Made by a program: the position numbers and the translations under genes
Origin: Callaeas wilsoni
Lineage: Eukaryota > Chordata > Aves > Passeriformes > Callaeidae
Direction of reading: 5' to 3'
Assembly (NCBI GenBank): GCA_013398955.1
Contig: VWPU01005269.1
Coordinates: forward strand, 1 to 64,000
Length of the DNA: 64,000 bases
Shown here: positions 1 through 12,400 of the stretch, piece by piece
Layout: each line of letters opens with the position of its first letter
How positions within the stretch are numbered: position 1 is the stretch's first letter
Notes under the pieces: generated by a model
Told to the model about the DNA's origin: nothing
Seen by the model: the letters and a program-made list of their open reading frames with translations, nothing else
Database searches by the model: none

Positions 1-26
1 GCACGGCCTTTTATAGCGCGGGCGCC

Positions 27-37
27 GGCCAATCAGC
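27..37 (+). promoter_or_regulatory. CCAAT box (NF-Y type)
   Basis: GGCCAATCAGC is a full match to the NF-Y binding consensus, about 135 bases upstream of the TAF4 ATG in CpG-rich sequence. Occupancy is inferred from the motif only. Confidence 0.6.
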
Positions 38-65
38 GGCGGGCGGAATCCCTGCCCGGCCGGTG

Positions 66-119
66 ATGTGCGGGCCGGGCGCTCGCGCGTGCGCCGTTGG
101 GCGGGGGGGCCGAGTGTGA
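66..119 (+). other. Upstream ORF of 17 codons in the TAF4 leader
   Basis: An ATG at 66 is followed by 16 further codons and a TGA at 117-119, in a different frame from the TAF4 ATG at 170. It matters only if transcription starts upstream of 66. The start context is moderate (G at -3, T at +4). It could dampen TAF4 translation through reinitiation or leaky scanning. Confidence 0.35.
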
Positions 120-166
120 GCGGGGCGGGGGGAGGAGGGAGCCGCTCACAGGAACCCTCCGAAAAA

Positions 167-177
167 AAGATGGCGGC
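167..177 (+). promoter_or_regulatory. YY1-type motif overlapping the start codon
   Basis: AAGATGGCGGC matches the long YY1 consensus and contains the TAF4 ATG. YY1 sites over the start codon are a known feature of many housekeeping promoters with short 5' UTRs. The same bases give a strong Kozak context: A at -3 and G at +4. Confidence 0.6.
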
Positions 178-485
178 GGGCTCGGATCTGCTGGATGAGG
201 TTTTCCTGAACACGGAGGTGGATGAGAAGGTGGTGAGCGACCTGGTGGGCTCCCTGGAGTCCCAGCTGGCGGCCTCCGGCCACCACCACCAGCACCACAA
301 GGCGCAGGAGCCCCTGAGGGCCGCTGGGGGGCTGCTGGGGAACCATGTTGTGAGCAGCAGCAGTAGCAGCAGCAGCCCTAGCCCCAGCCCTGGAGGAGTA
401 GTAGTAGGAGGCAATGCTAATGCCCAAACAGAGAGCAGCAGCGGCAGCAAGATGGGACTGAGTGCCCCAGAGATCACAAAAGCAG
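170..485 (+). CDS. TAF4: TAF4 exon 1 (residues 1-105)
   Basis: Starts at the ATG at 170 in a strong Kozak context and begins [12 protein letters not shown], matching the vertebrate TAF4 N-terminus. [20 protein letters not shown] follows and is also family-conserved. A His-rich run, a run of eight serines and a glycine/valine stretch come next; these are low-complexity and weakly conserved. It ends at the donor CAG|GTAACG with one base of codon 106. Reading on into the intron meets a TGA at 512-514, so intron 1 retention would give a product of about 114 residues. Confidence 0.95.
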
Positions 486-3400
486 GTAACGTGGGCAGGG
501 GTGGGGGGCTCTGAGGGAGAGGGGCCCTCCCCTCCCCCCACTCCCCAGCTCCCGCTGCCTCCTTCCCTCACTGCTTTCCCCCCTTTTCCCTCTCTCCTCC
601 TTCTCGTTGTGGCAGGAGCGGGAGTGCAAAGGGTGGTATCGATCATACGGGGGAGAGCCTCCCCTCATCATGCCCCCTCGGTGTGTATCCGCGCCTCTGC
701 TCCCTCCCCTTTATTTTCCCTCCTCGCCTGTGCTTACTCGAGGGTGTTGGATCATGTGTGGGGGCAGCCGCCCCGCAGAAGGAGCCGGCAGTGCCCGTCC
801 GTGACTCTGCCGGTCCCCTCTGCTTTTCCTGCCCTTGTTGCTGGAGTGTAAAAGGGCTCTGTTAATCTCGGGGACTGAAGGAGGCAGAGCCCACCCCCTT
901 GGTCATGGCTGTGCCTCCCATGCCGCCTGTGACTGCTCCCCTTCCCTTTCCAGGGGTGGAGGTTATGGGGGGGATTCCCTCTTGATAATGCCGCCTTAGC
1001 TGTCTGTGTAAATGCTCCTTCCCCTCCCCCTTCGCTGTTGCTGAAGTGGAAGGGGGTGTTATTAATCATGACACCTATTTCCTGTAGAGGAGGAAGCGAG
1101 GGGGGATTTCAAGGGGAGGAAGTCCCTCAAAATGCTTCCCCCCCATATCTGCCTGCCTTGATATTCCCCCCGCACCCCCTCCCTTGTTCCAGGGGCTTGG
1201 AGGGGGCATCCAACACCTCCCATTCCTCATCTGCCCTCAAGGGGGGGTTGTCACAACGCCGGGTCCCGGGAAGGGGGGGAATTCAGGCCACAACACCCCA
1301 CCTTGCACAGCGCCTTCTCCCACCCGCCCACCCCCGGAGCTGCCTGGGAATATTCCCCTCTTCGTGTTGTGAGGGTTGTAGGGGGGCAGTGCGAAGGCTG
1401 GGACTGAGGGCTCACTGTGTGGGAATGGAGGGAAGCTGTTTTTCAGGGGGATTGAAAGAAATGTCTCCCCAGAATCTCTCTGCAATTCCTCCCCTCCCCC
1501 CTTTTTTATTTTTGATTTCGTCTTGCTGAAGTGTAAGAAGATACTACAGACCCTCTGTTATGATTGATGAAGCTCTTCTAGGAGGATCTCCTTGACCCTT
1601 ATAATGTGCATCTCAGTGTCTGCCTGTCACTATTCTTTTCCCGTTTCTGTCTCCTTAGGGCCAGGACCTGGACTGTGTATGATTGTACTTGTGCTAACAC
1701 CAGGCCTTATCAAGGGGCGTGAGGATTATTCAGGACAAGAAGCTACATCATCTTGTCCCTTCTGAAAACCAGCTTTGCTTTTTATTTATTTATTTTTAAC
1801 TATCTCTGGCTGTAGGAACTTCAGATCCATCGGAACACATTCTATAATAAAGAGGAGGGGTCTTCTAGAAACCTACTCCAGGCCTTGCAGTACTTCTTAT
1901 CTTTCGAGGCCGATGTTTTTCTTTCCTTTCACTTTTCATATTTTGCTGTTGTTGAGCCTCCTGATCAGACTGACTTACTCTGTGGGAGGTGATAGGGTTA
2001 GAGAGTAACGTGTGCTGGGTATGGAGAATATGTCTTAATAATGTGTCTTCCATGGCATTCCTCCCCCTCCCCCTTGCAGTTGCAGTCCTGTTTCTATTTG
2101 GGATGTCAGGCTCTAGAATGGGGAAGAGGTCTTAGATGATCTTCTTACTCTCTTCCCTCGGTTCATATTAAATCTCTTTTCCCTGTTTTTTCTTGCTGTA
2201 GTGTCAAAAGCAGGGGTGTTACAATTAATGCTGAATCTGCCAGTCTTTGGTGGGAAGTTGAAGGCTTTAAGATAATGTCTTCAAAGCCATGTTCAGTTTG
2301 TACTCTGTCCTGTTTTCCTGGCTCCAGGCGGGCATCTTGGGAGATGGAGAAGACCTGGTGATGAGGGAGAACATTCTGTCTTTGCTGGACTTCTTTTCTT
2401 GCTCATTCGCTCTGTTTAACCTCGTTGTTGTTTTGCAGGGGCAGGAGGAGTGCAGGGGGGTGTTATTAATCATAACACCAGGTCCCAGACTTCAGCTCTG
2501 GATGGAGCCACCACAACGAGCACCAGCACCACCACTGCAGCAGCAGGAGGATCTGAAGTCACTGCTGCTCCAGGGACCCTCAGTCAGGGCAAATCGGTGG
2601 TTATCAGCACCATGGCAACTGCCTTGTCCACCAGGAATGGCAAGATTGGGACCACGACAGTGCAGACTTTGAATGGGAGTAATGTGGTGATGAACTCTCA
2701 CCACACAGGAAGTGCTGCTTTCTCTGGGACTCCTGTGACTGCCAACCCTGCTCCTGCACCTGCTGTTGCCCCTCTCGTTAACAATGGACCCGGATCCGTG
2801 GGGAAAGGAAACGCTGTTAATGCTGTTTTGCCCTCAGCTTCTAACACTGTCATTCAGACTTCTTTCCTTAATACTGCTGTGTCCTCTGCATCCTCCTCCT
2901 CGCCCACAGTGATCTCCTCGCAGCCACCACCGAGCGTTGGCACCGGGGCGCCCACGGTGACGCTCGTGAGGCCCCCGATCCACACAGCGGGACCCACGGT
3001 GGCTGCAGCTGGTGCAGCCACTCAGAACGGGAGCAATACTGTGATCAATTCAACCATCAGTGTGGGGAGTTTTCCTGCTGTTGCCACAGCCACTGTGGGA
3101 TCTGGAGTTTCCCTCCAGACGTCACTTGTGAACAGCCAGTCTGGTTCCACTGTGCCAGCAGCTCCTGCCACACAGGTTATCAAATCTGAGTCTCCTAAAA
3201 CTATAGTCCAGGCAGTATCCCAACAGCAGACGCTGGCTACTGGTGGCCAGCCCAGTACTACAGGGGGTAACATGATTATTGGGCAAACTATGCAAGCTGG
3301 GCTCTCCAATGTTGCTCCCAATCCTGGTGGGATACCTCCTGCAGCTCCTGGCACCCCCACAGGAATGGCTAAAGGCACTGCCAATACAGTGGCACAAAGT

Positions 3401-6400
3401 CTGCCAAGGACTCCAACACCAACTACGAGTGGAATCAGAGCAACTTTGACTCCTACAGTTTTAGCACCTCGTTTGCCTCAGCCACCTCAGAATCCAACTA
3501 ACATTCAGAATTTTCAGTTACCACCAGGTAAGTCAGAAGACTGAGGGTTTTTATTTTGGAAGTCTGTTTCTTGCAGGGAGGAAAGAATCCAAGTACGATT
3601 CCGTGTCATTTAATTGTGAATTGTGGAAAAAGCATTACATGTAACAATGAGAATGGTCTGGTGTTGAGTCGTAGTAGCATAGTAGCATTCCACTACTTAG
3701 TGTCTGATTTTGGGTGACCAGAAAGTCTTTTCAGCAGTAATTGAAAATAATTCTGCCTGGTATCTTTGTTCCAATGTGAGTGTAGATGAAGCTGCAAACT
3801 GCCAAAGTGTGACAATGGAATATTATCCAATGAAATGTTGTTATTTCATTAGCACAAAAGACATTTTGACTTTTCAGGTGGTTTTGTCAGTAGTCTGTAA
3901 CCTTTATGTGCTGCTCAGCTCCCTCCTGTCCCTGCATGCCCCCAGTACCACAGAGCTCTCATGAACAGAGAAGCAGCAGATACAACACAAGAAAACTACC
4001 TACTTTTGCTTTAAATACCTTCAAAGTCTGACTTAAAAACTCACAGATTTGAAGCTTATGATCATCTTTTTAGTCACTGGCATTCTGATACAAAAAGCAG
4101 ACTTCCTATGTCCTTACCTCACCCTGTTGTGTCTAGGGCTGCAGCTTTTGTAGTAGCTAGTCTCATGCTTAGTGCTGAGCATCTCTGGACTAGGAATCTA
4201 GTCCTGAACTCAGTGGGTGAGTGAAGAGCAGGATGAGAAGCATTTCTTTGCTCAGAATTGTTCTGTCCCTCCTTAAATATCCTAGATTTGGAGATTTAAT
4301 GTTATATATTTGCTATTATTTTTGGTCAGGCTTGTTGCTTGTATCCACTTTGATTTTTAACTGCAAGTACTTGTGTGAACCTACACATTGCTTCCTGTCC
4401 TCCTAATAGTCCATACAATAGCTGTATTCTTACTGCTCACTGTTTTCAGGGCAGTATGCAAAGAACAGCTAATTAAATTTTGCTGCTAACACTGAATGAA
4501 ATTGGTGGTGATTTTAGTAGGTGGTCTTAGTAAAATACATCCCTTGGAACTCCTGGCCAACCTTAGAGCAATGCACCTGTCACGTAAAGTAGATCAGGAA
4601 TTATGTACTGTGTTACTAAACACTGTGTTTTTGTGTAATATGCTGTCTGTGGTATGTGATGCCATGAAGTTGGATGAAGTCTGTCAAACATTCTGTGTAT
4701 CCAAGTACTAACTGGTATAAATATTCCTCTTTCTTTTTTTTTTTTTCTTCCTGTAAAAGATTATTCCATATATGAGTAATTTGAATGACATGTTGCTAAT
4801 TTAAAAAAGAGCAGTAAAACTCAGATCTTGAAATCGTGGTGCTTGATTTGAAGCCTGTAAATTGATAGGTTGGAAGAGCCTTATTTGATTTATTGCCATA
4901 GTGTATCAAAGGATTGATCCAGTTTAGTCTATTGCCATTTATACCTACATTTTTTGTTAATACTGCATTATAAACCTGATTATGGGGGAAAATACTACTG
5001 TGGAGTCCAGTGGGACCTTTTTTCAGGTAGCTGATGTTCTCAGACTGCCACAGCATACTGAAATGTGTTACTCTTAGAAGCAGCATTGCCAGTCCTTAAG
5101 CAAAATTGGACCATAAATTTTTCCTTTGGAGTTCTCGATAGATCAAAGTAAAACAATGCAGGTTGTAAGCACTTGGATTTTTACTAAGCGCTTTTTCTGT
5201 TCTATACTTAAAGAAATATTTATAACTTCAAAAGAGTAAGCATAGCTTAAAATAAGCAAGTATATATGACTGGATACATAGAAATTGGAAACTGAGTTCT
5301 TGCATGGTAATACAGACTTAATGTTGAAAAGGATTTTTTTTTTTAGTGGAACTGATTATTTTTCTTTTACATTGCTTTAGTTTGGTTTTTTTATACTTTG
5401 CAAAAGTAGCCAGCTTTGAAAATGCTTTGCATACACCATTTCTTTCAAAACACTTAGGAATCAGTGGATGCTGGGCTCTTACAAACATCTCTTAGGCACA
5501 AGGGCCAAGGACCTGTGCAAGTCTGGCCACGTGCAACTGCTGAGTGCAGTTACACTCATAGTGAAAGGAGAATAGGTGGCTGTGCTTTTGAAATTGTATT
5601 TTAAATGACAGCATCATAGGCCAGATTTTTGGAGGCAATTTGGTGGTGTGAAGCTGCAGCTGCAGTGCCTGTGTGGTGTGCACCTACTGCATGCATCAAA
5701 TTTGCATTTACGAGTTTGTTTTTAAAAGTTAATAGTGTGTGCTAGTAAGAGTTTCTAAGACAGTGCTTGAAATAGTTCAAAATCATACACTGCACACACA
5801 CCTTTTTACACCAAGAATTATAAACACTTAGAAAATTCTGATGGAAGGTTTGACCGTGACAGCACACCTTTTACAGTTATTTTCTTATCCAGAATTACTG
5901 TTTCTAGCTCTCTAAAATGCAGTTACAGTGTCTCATGTATGGAAAGCAGAATATAAAATGTCAGCAGGAGTTATTAAGCTGGGACTTGAAAATTAGGAAC
6001 CTTTCAAGGTTTCAAATGTTTTCTTCAAAAGAGCACATGGAAAATAAGTTCCATCAATGGTCTTTAAAATATGTTACTTTTAGAATAATACTTTGTGTTG
6101 CATTAAGGCAATTGTGCAACAAACCTTGACTGACCAAATTGGAGATGTTTGAAGATCCAGAGGGCCGTAATTGTTGTGACCTTACTGGATTTTGGTGTAT
6201 TTCTTCTCCAAGGAACTGGGCTATGGAGAGTATCTGTGTATTAATGATGGTTTTCCACTTCTGACATCTTTGGTGAAGACGACTTTTCTGCTTAGTCTTT
6301 TCTTCAGGAGCCTGTGTTTGGAACTTTGTGCTCCAATTGGACAGATTTGGCTAATGAAGGTCCCAAAATAACCTTATTTATACCCTCTTAGAAAAGACAT

Positions 6401-9400
6401 GGAAATATCGTGGGATGATTTTGTAGGGGTGTAGGACACAAGGTTATACGATACTGCCTTAAGGATGCAACACTGCTGAAACTGACTGGAAATAAATTGA
6501 ATGAAGTTTGTTGTTTCTGGGTACTTCAGTAATGAGAAATGTGTGATGTACAATAATATGGTAAGAGGTAGAAAATCAGTGAGTTTGTTAAAGCACTAAG
6601 TCAGTGTTCCACTGTTAGAGATGCTCAGAAAAGTATAACTGGGATTATGTGCTAAAATTTATCTTTTGAATTGTAGGAGTGTATAAAGTGTTTAGAGGTC
6701 ATTGCTGACACAGGGTAGAATCATCTTGTAAATTGGCAAAACTTGTGTACTTTAAAATCGTATTTGAAAATCCTATCTTGTCCAGCAGTGCTGTAGTACA
6801 AACCCAGCATCTGTGAGTTTATGTTTACTTAGCAGTACTGTCAGCTTGGGGTTCAAAGATTTGGTTTCTCTTCTTGCAAGTTTGTGTTGCTACTCTCTTG
6901 TGCTTTATGTATAAACATCTCATAATAAGTTTTTTGCCTGCTTAGAGAAAGGAGCAGATTGGTGGGTGCTCAAGGTATGCAGTAAGAGTGGTATAGAGCA
7001 GGTAGGTCTGGACAGTTTACTAGCTTAGGTGAAATTGAAATCTAGAAACTTTCACTTCCCTCCGTTCCCCTCTTCCCTTTTACCTTCTGAGTGACTGTTA
7101 GTATTTATGAAAATTGGGTGGCTTGATCATAAAGACTGGTATTTTCCTGATTAAATAGGATTTGGTGTCATGTAGTCCTGTTTGGAGATAGCAGATAGGA
7201 TGGATTCTCTTCATGGCTTTTTTTTCCCACTTTTACAGTCATGACCAGTTTTGCCACTAGCAGTAGTGCAGTTCTGCAGCTTTTGTAGAACAGACTTGTT
7301 TTGCCTTGTATCTAAAAATAAAACTCCTTTATTACTTTCCCAAAACTCAAATGGATCTGCCAGCAGCTGATGATAGGGGATGAGACTAAATTTCTTCATT
7401 GCTTTCTTTCTGGAGGGCATCTCATGTGCCTTTTCTGTGGTGAGGACAGGATAGGCCTTTTATAGACTGAGAAACTGCTGGGGCCCCTTTAACAGTGGAA
7501 TGTTCCAGAGTTCTGAACTCTAGCAGTGGTTAAAACTTATCATTGATGCTTTCCAGAAGCAAAGGATGCCTGAAAGAGCATCAGTGCTGTACATCTGCAC
7601 ATCCTGGAAGATGTTCTGCAGGAATACGCACGCTCAAGGTGTTCATCACGGCCTTAGAGGCTCAAAACTTCATTTAGTGTTAAATTGGAGCTTCTTTTGT
7701 AGAAACTGATTGTTTTTTAGCTTGTGTTCACTAACCAAGAAGGATTCTAACTTAGGCTGTCGTTATGGTGGCTTTAGGATAGGAGAACTACCTGAATACC
7801 TTAGTAATTTAAAGCATGAGTTTGGGTCCTTTTGACTTGAGCAGTTGTATTTTTGGGAGCTGTAGCAACTGAAAAATAACTTCTGCAGGAGTAATTCAGT
7901 TTCCTTCACTTGGGAGTTGGGCTAGTAGGTGGTTGGGCAAAGGAGAGTGTATAAAAATGGAGAAGGGTGGCAACTGAGAAGAATCAAACAAGTCAAACAT
8001 TTTGTGTCACTTTTTCATGCTGAGTGCCTCATTCTTTGGGTTGTTTTGTACTTGGAACATGTACCCCAGAAGTGCCCAAAGGAACTAGGATGTAGATAGA
8101 TGAGGAGATCATCAGAATTCCATAATATAAGGAATACAGAAAGGAACAGAAGAAATACTATGAAGTAGTGGAATGTGGTTGTTTCTATTTCTCACTGACT
8201 AGTAAGCGAGTTCAAACATATCCTCATTATAGTTTCCCTGTATGTTGCATGTGCTGCCAATATTATGCCTGTTAACTGTGTTGGCATGGCTCGATTTTGT
8301 TAAAAATAATGTCTGCAATGCACCATGACAATGGGGGCTCCTTAGAGTACTTGCAGTGTGTTTTACTTTCAAAGCATTTTACAAAACTTAATCCTTGCAA
8401 CATGCCTGTGTGGTTGGTAAATAAAGTAGTATGAACTCTGTGTTAGAGCTGGGGGAAAGAGCAAGTTAGAGAAGTTCTGACTTGCCCAGGGCCATGCAGG
8501 AATCAATATTTTGCCAGGATTAGAGCTTGGAAGTCCTATACTTGGCGTGTAAAGCAGTATCTGTCTTTCTGGAAGATAACTGTGGATCTCTTCTGCAGAA
8601 CTCTTCTGGGTGAGGGGTGGATTTTATGTTCAAATCATGCATCAGCAAAAGGAACATTCTGCTTTATTTGGAATCTGCTACATCAGATCTGCCATATGTC
8701 ACCAGACTGAAAGTTGTGTTTGTTCGCATTGCAACTTCCATAACTGAGGACTCCTGCATGCTTGGCTTTGTACCCCAAGGAACCTGAGGCTCAGAGAGCT
8801 GTGCAATAGGGTTTTTTGGTTCTGTTAAAGAGAGTGTCTTGGTGTTGTGCACATCTGATAAGACTGTGTTGTTAAGCGATGGGATCTAATGGGAATATAA
8901 TTGTGATTCTGTTAAGCTATGGAAGCTATTAACTCTGATTACATATTGTTCGGTTCTGTTATGAAAAATACTGTTCCAAACAGCCTTTGGAAGTGTATGT
9001 ATGGATATATCTGTATGATCTTCAAATTGTGATCTTCTGAGGTTTTTGGGTATCACTAAGCTTGTGATAAAGGTTACTGATCAATAACCAGAAGTGATTT
9101 ATTTCCTTTGAGGTGTTTTGCACTCTGCAAGAAGTTATGTGTTTTCCATCCCTGGAAATCTTAGTGGGTTGCTTGTGAAACCTTCTTAGTTTGAGGACCA
9201 CAAATTCAAATGTTGCACAGGAGTTGACTCCCTTACTAAGAGAGGATGCTGCAGCCAATTTAGCAAACTGAGGTGAAAATGCATCAGTTTGGGGCACTGA
9301 TAAGACACAAGTTATATCACAAACTCTTCAAATGAAGTATTCTGGTGTGTGAGAATTCTTATTGTTGTTTGTCTTTCCTGTTTTGGGAAATGATATGTAA

Positions 9401-12400
9401 ATACAATTCTAAAAAAATTTATGAAGTAGTTCTAGAACGCAGTTGAAAATACTGATATTTAAACTATCTGGGTTCAAGGAAAGAGTACTGGTGTGTGGAA
9501 AGGTTGCTTTATGTAAAAACTGTGATCAATACTGAGTCTGCTCAGAAAGAACTGGACATAGAAGTTACTTAACACATGGAACATTTTTTGTTACTATATG
9601 CGTTTTTTGTCAGAAATACTAAAAATCAGCATTTTAACCTGAAAATAGCTACTCCTGTCAAGATTGTTTGTGTTGAAGCTTTGAGTGTTTCTAACTCCAT
9701 TTATCTGTCTGAATCTGCTCCTTGAATTTGTTGCCATTGCTTCACGTAAGAAAAAAAGGCTTTTGCTAGTTGGAAGACTGTTAGCAAGTTTAGCTTTGTT
9801 AGGCACATTATCTCTTGTGAAAGAATATTTGAAGAGGTAGTGGCGTGAAGATAAGAATTTTGAAAATACAGTTTCTCACAGCTGAGGAGAAACACATCTA
9901 TGTATGACAATGATAGAGAGGAGATTTTAGTCCTGGGTAATAGACAGTTATTTCAGGTGTGTTGTGAACCTAAAGCTCTGTGTGAAGGAAGGCCAAACTC
10001 TAGGGAGAGTGTGCTGCTCACAGATGACAAAGGGCTTTTTCTTTGCACAGCCACAGGTCTATTCCTGTGTGCAAATAATTGTATCAGCCCTCTTGCATCT
10101 GCTTCCTTGTAAGAGAAGCAAAACTGCTGATACAACCTGTACACACACCAGGCTGTAATTAAACAGGTGTAAAGATTATGTGATCATCCATATTTCAGTT
10201 TAGGTGGGGCTTTTTTTTTTTTTTTTTTGCCATAGACACATGAATGAGAGCTTTTTGGTTGTTTTAAACCTTCTAGGACAGTTCTACCTCAGCTTACTCT
10301 GGAGATTTTTACGCCAGTTCTAATCTGTGGGAGTTTCCTCCCAGAAATGCTGGTTGTCTTCTGGAGGTGCAGGTGTCTCGAGGAGCTGAGAGCCAGTTTT
10401 TTACCACAAATCCTCCTGTCTTGGAGTAATTTTCTTCAGGTGTCTTTAGCATAATATTTAATGTAAAATATAATACTTGTCCTTGAGGTCTTATGTATGT
10501 CTTTAAGGATTTTTTTAAAATACAGATTTTTTTTTTTTTGTGAGAACAAAATGTTGATTATTGCCACTGTATAATGGTATAGATTATCAGTAATCAAGAA
10601 AGAGATGATAATTGTAAGGAGTTGATAACACCTGCAGTGAGATCTGTTCAGCACCTCAGTAGAGATTGATCTTTGGGTCTGTAAGTGTCGTCAGACTCAA
10701 AATAACATTTTAAAACAATGAGTTTCTGTACTTAGATTACCAGTAATCAAAAAGTTGCACTTTGAACATCAAAGGTTGATGCTCAGCAAAATGCGTAAAT
10801 GTGTTGTAAAATAGGTTAAATAGGGATGGTGCTTTTACTATGTATTTGTACAGAATTTAGTGCAAGGTCCAACTTGGATACCAAGCGCTTTTTGTGGGAT
10901 TTGGAAAAGTATATTGATGAAAATTAAGTAACTTTTTGCCATGGTAGATCTCTGTTTGTAAATTTGAATTGTAACTTACGAATGCTGTGTATCTTAATTT
11001 TGATGCTTTTTCCCTTACAAAGCCGTACTAAAACATATTTTTCAGTAACATATACCCAGTACCGAGACAATGAATAACATAAAACTCACAGCAGTGTGTA
11101 ATATTATTTTACATGACTGACATGACTGTCCTAAGATTTGTATTGAATTGAGTAAGCCTCTCTTGTAAAAATGGTCTAACTTATGATTATAACTTGATTA
11201 ATAATCATAAGTTAGACCATTTGTATTGAATTGAGTAAGCCTCTCTTGTAAAAATGGTCTAACTTATGATTATAACTTGATTAATATATGCTTCTGAGAG
11301 TAGCTGAACTGTTAAAAGCTATCACAGTGCTTTTGTGCAGAATAAAGCACGTGCTGGATAGACTGTGCTGACAACTAGCAGAGTTGAAAAATGTGTGCTC
11401 TAGATATCAGAGTATAAACAAAACCCAAGCAATGAGGTGTGGTGCCATGCTCGAGTCTTTCTGAGATGGTTTGGGGGACAGCAAGGCTGTACTAAGTTGT
11501 CTGCACACCTTCCTTCAGTTTATGAATCAAATATTTCTGTAAGGGAGGGTTAGATTTAGAAGCTCTCTCTGAATGTAGTAACACCAGGTGCTTTCAGCCT
11601 AAGTGGTGGTGTGGCGAGTGGGACCAGTTGTGCTCACATGAGTCAGAAGTGCCAGCTCCAAGGAGCAGCACTGAGGAACTGCAGCACCTGTGGCAAAAGA
11701 GTTGATGGAGGGGACCAGAAGGGTGTTTGTGGAGGGATCAGTGTGAGAGAAGAGATGTAGAGTAGGGAGGCTGACAGTGACTAAACCATGTGGAAGTTAA
11801 AAGACAAGCGTGAGGAGTTACTAGTTTTTAACAGACATACGTGCAGTTGTGTTTGCAGTGGTATTAAGAGTGGATTGGAAGAAGATACAAGTGTTCATGC
11901 ACTGAGCTTCAACCTCTTAGTTCCTTTCTTTCTTCCTTTTATACCAGTGTATCATTTGATTTTCTTTTCTTCCCTGTCCTCCATGGGGGAGGGGGAGAAA
12001 AGGCACTAATTATTTATAAGTGTTAGTCATACCCAGTCATTAAGCTTAGTCATTACTCAGGACTGTGCATTTGATGGTTAGTAAAAATCAAAACGAAACC
12101 TGATTTTGTTGAAAAGCTTTCTGAATTCAAGCTCACAGGTGTGAAAATAATTCTATTTCTGTGTTCAGACTAACTGCAAAAGCAGAGCTACTTAATAAAT
12201 GTTGCTATCAGCCAAATGGCATGTAATATCATGTCCCCGTTGATAGTTTGTATTGAACTTGCAGGCGCAGTGTTTGGCATGTTCTCAAAGCAGAATAATT
12301 CTGTATGGGCAGTGAGAGAGGCATGAACTCACAGAGGAGGATGTGGAGGGAATGTTTGTGCTGAGGCTGCCCTGGGGAGCTGTCAGTCGGTGGAATTGTC

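Larger units (their letters stand above)
1..169 (+). promoter_or_regulatory. TAF4: TAF4 CpG-rich proximal promoter and 5' UTR
   Basis: Very GC- and CpG-rich sequence directly upstream of the TAF4 start codon. A consensus CCAAT box in the NF-Y context GGCCAATCAGC lies at 27-37. A TATA-like TTTATAG lies at about 10-16, and several GGGCGG or GGGGCGG Sp1-type boxes follow. The transcription start cannot be read from sequence. If the TATA-like element is used it would be near 35-50, and the 5' UTR would then carry a short upstream ORF at 66-119. The window edge cuts the promoter, so any divergent partner gene is out of view. Confidence 0.75.
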
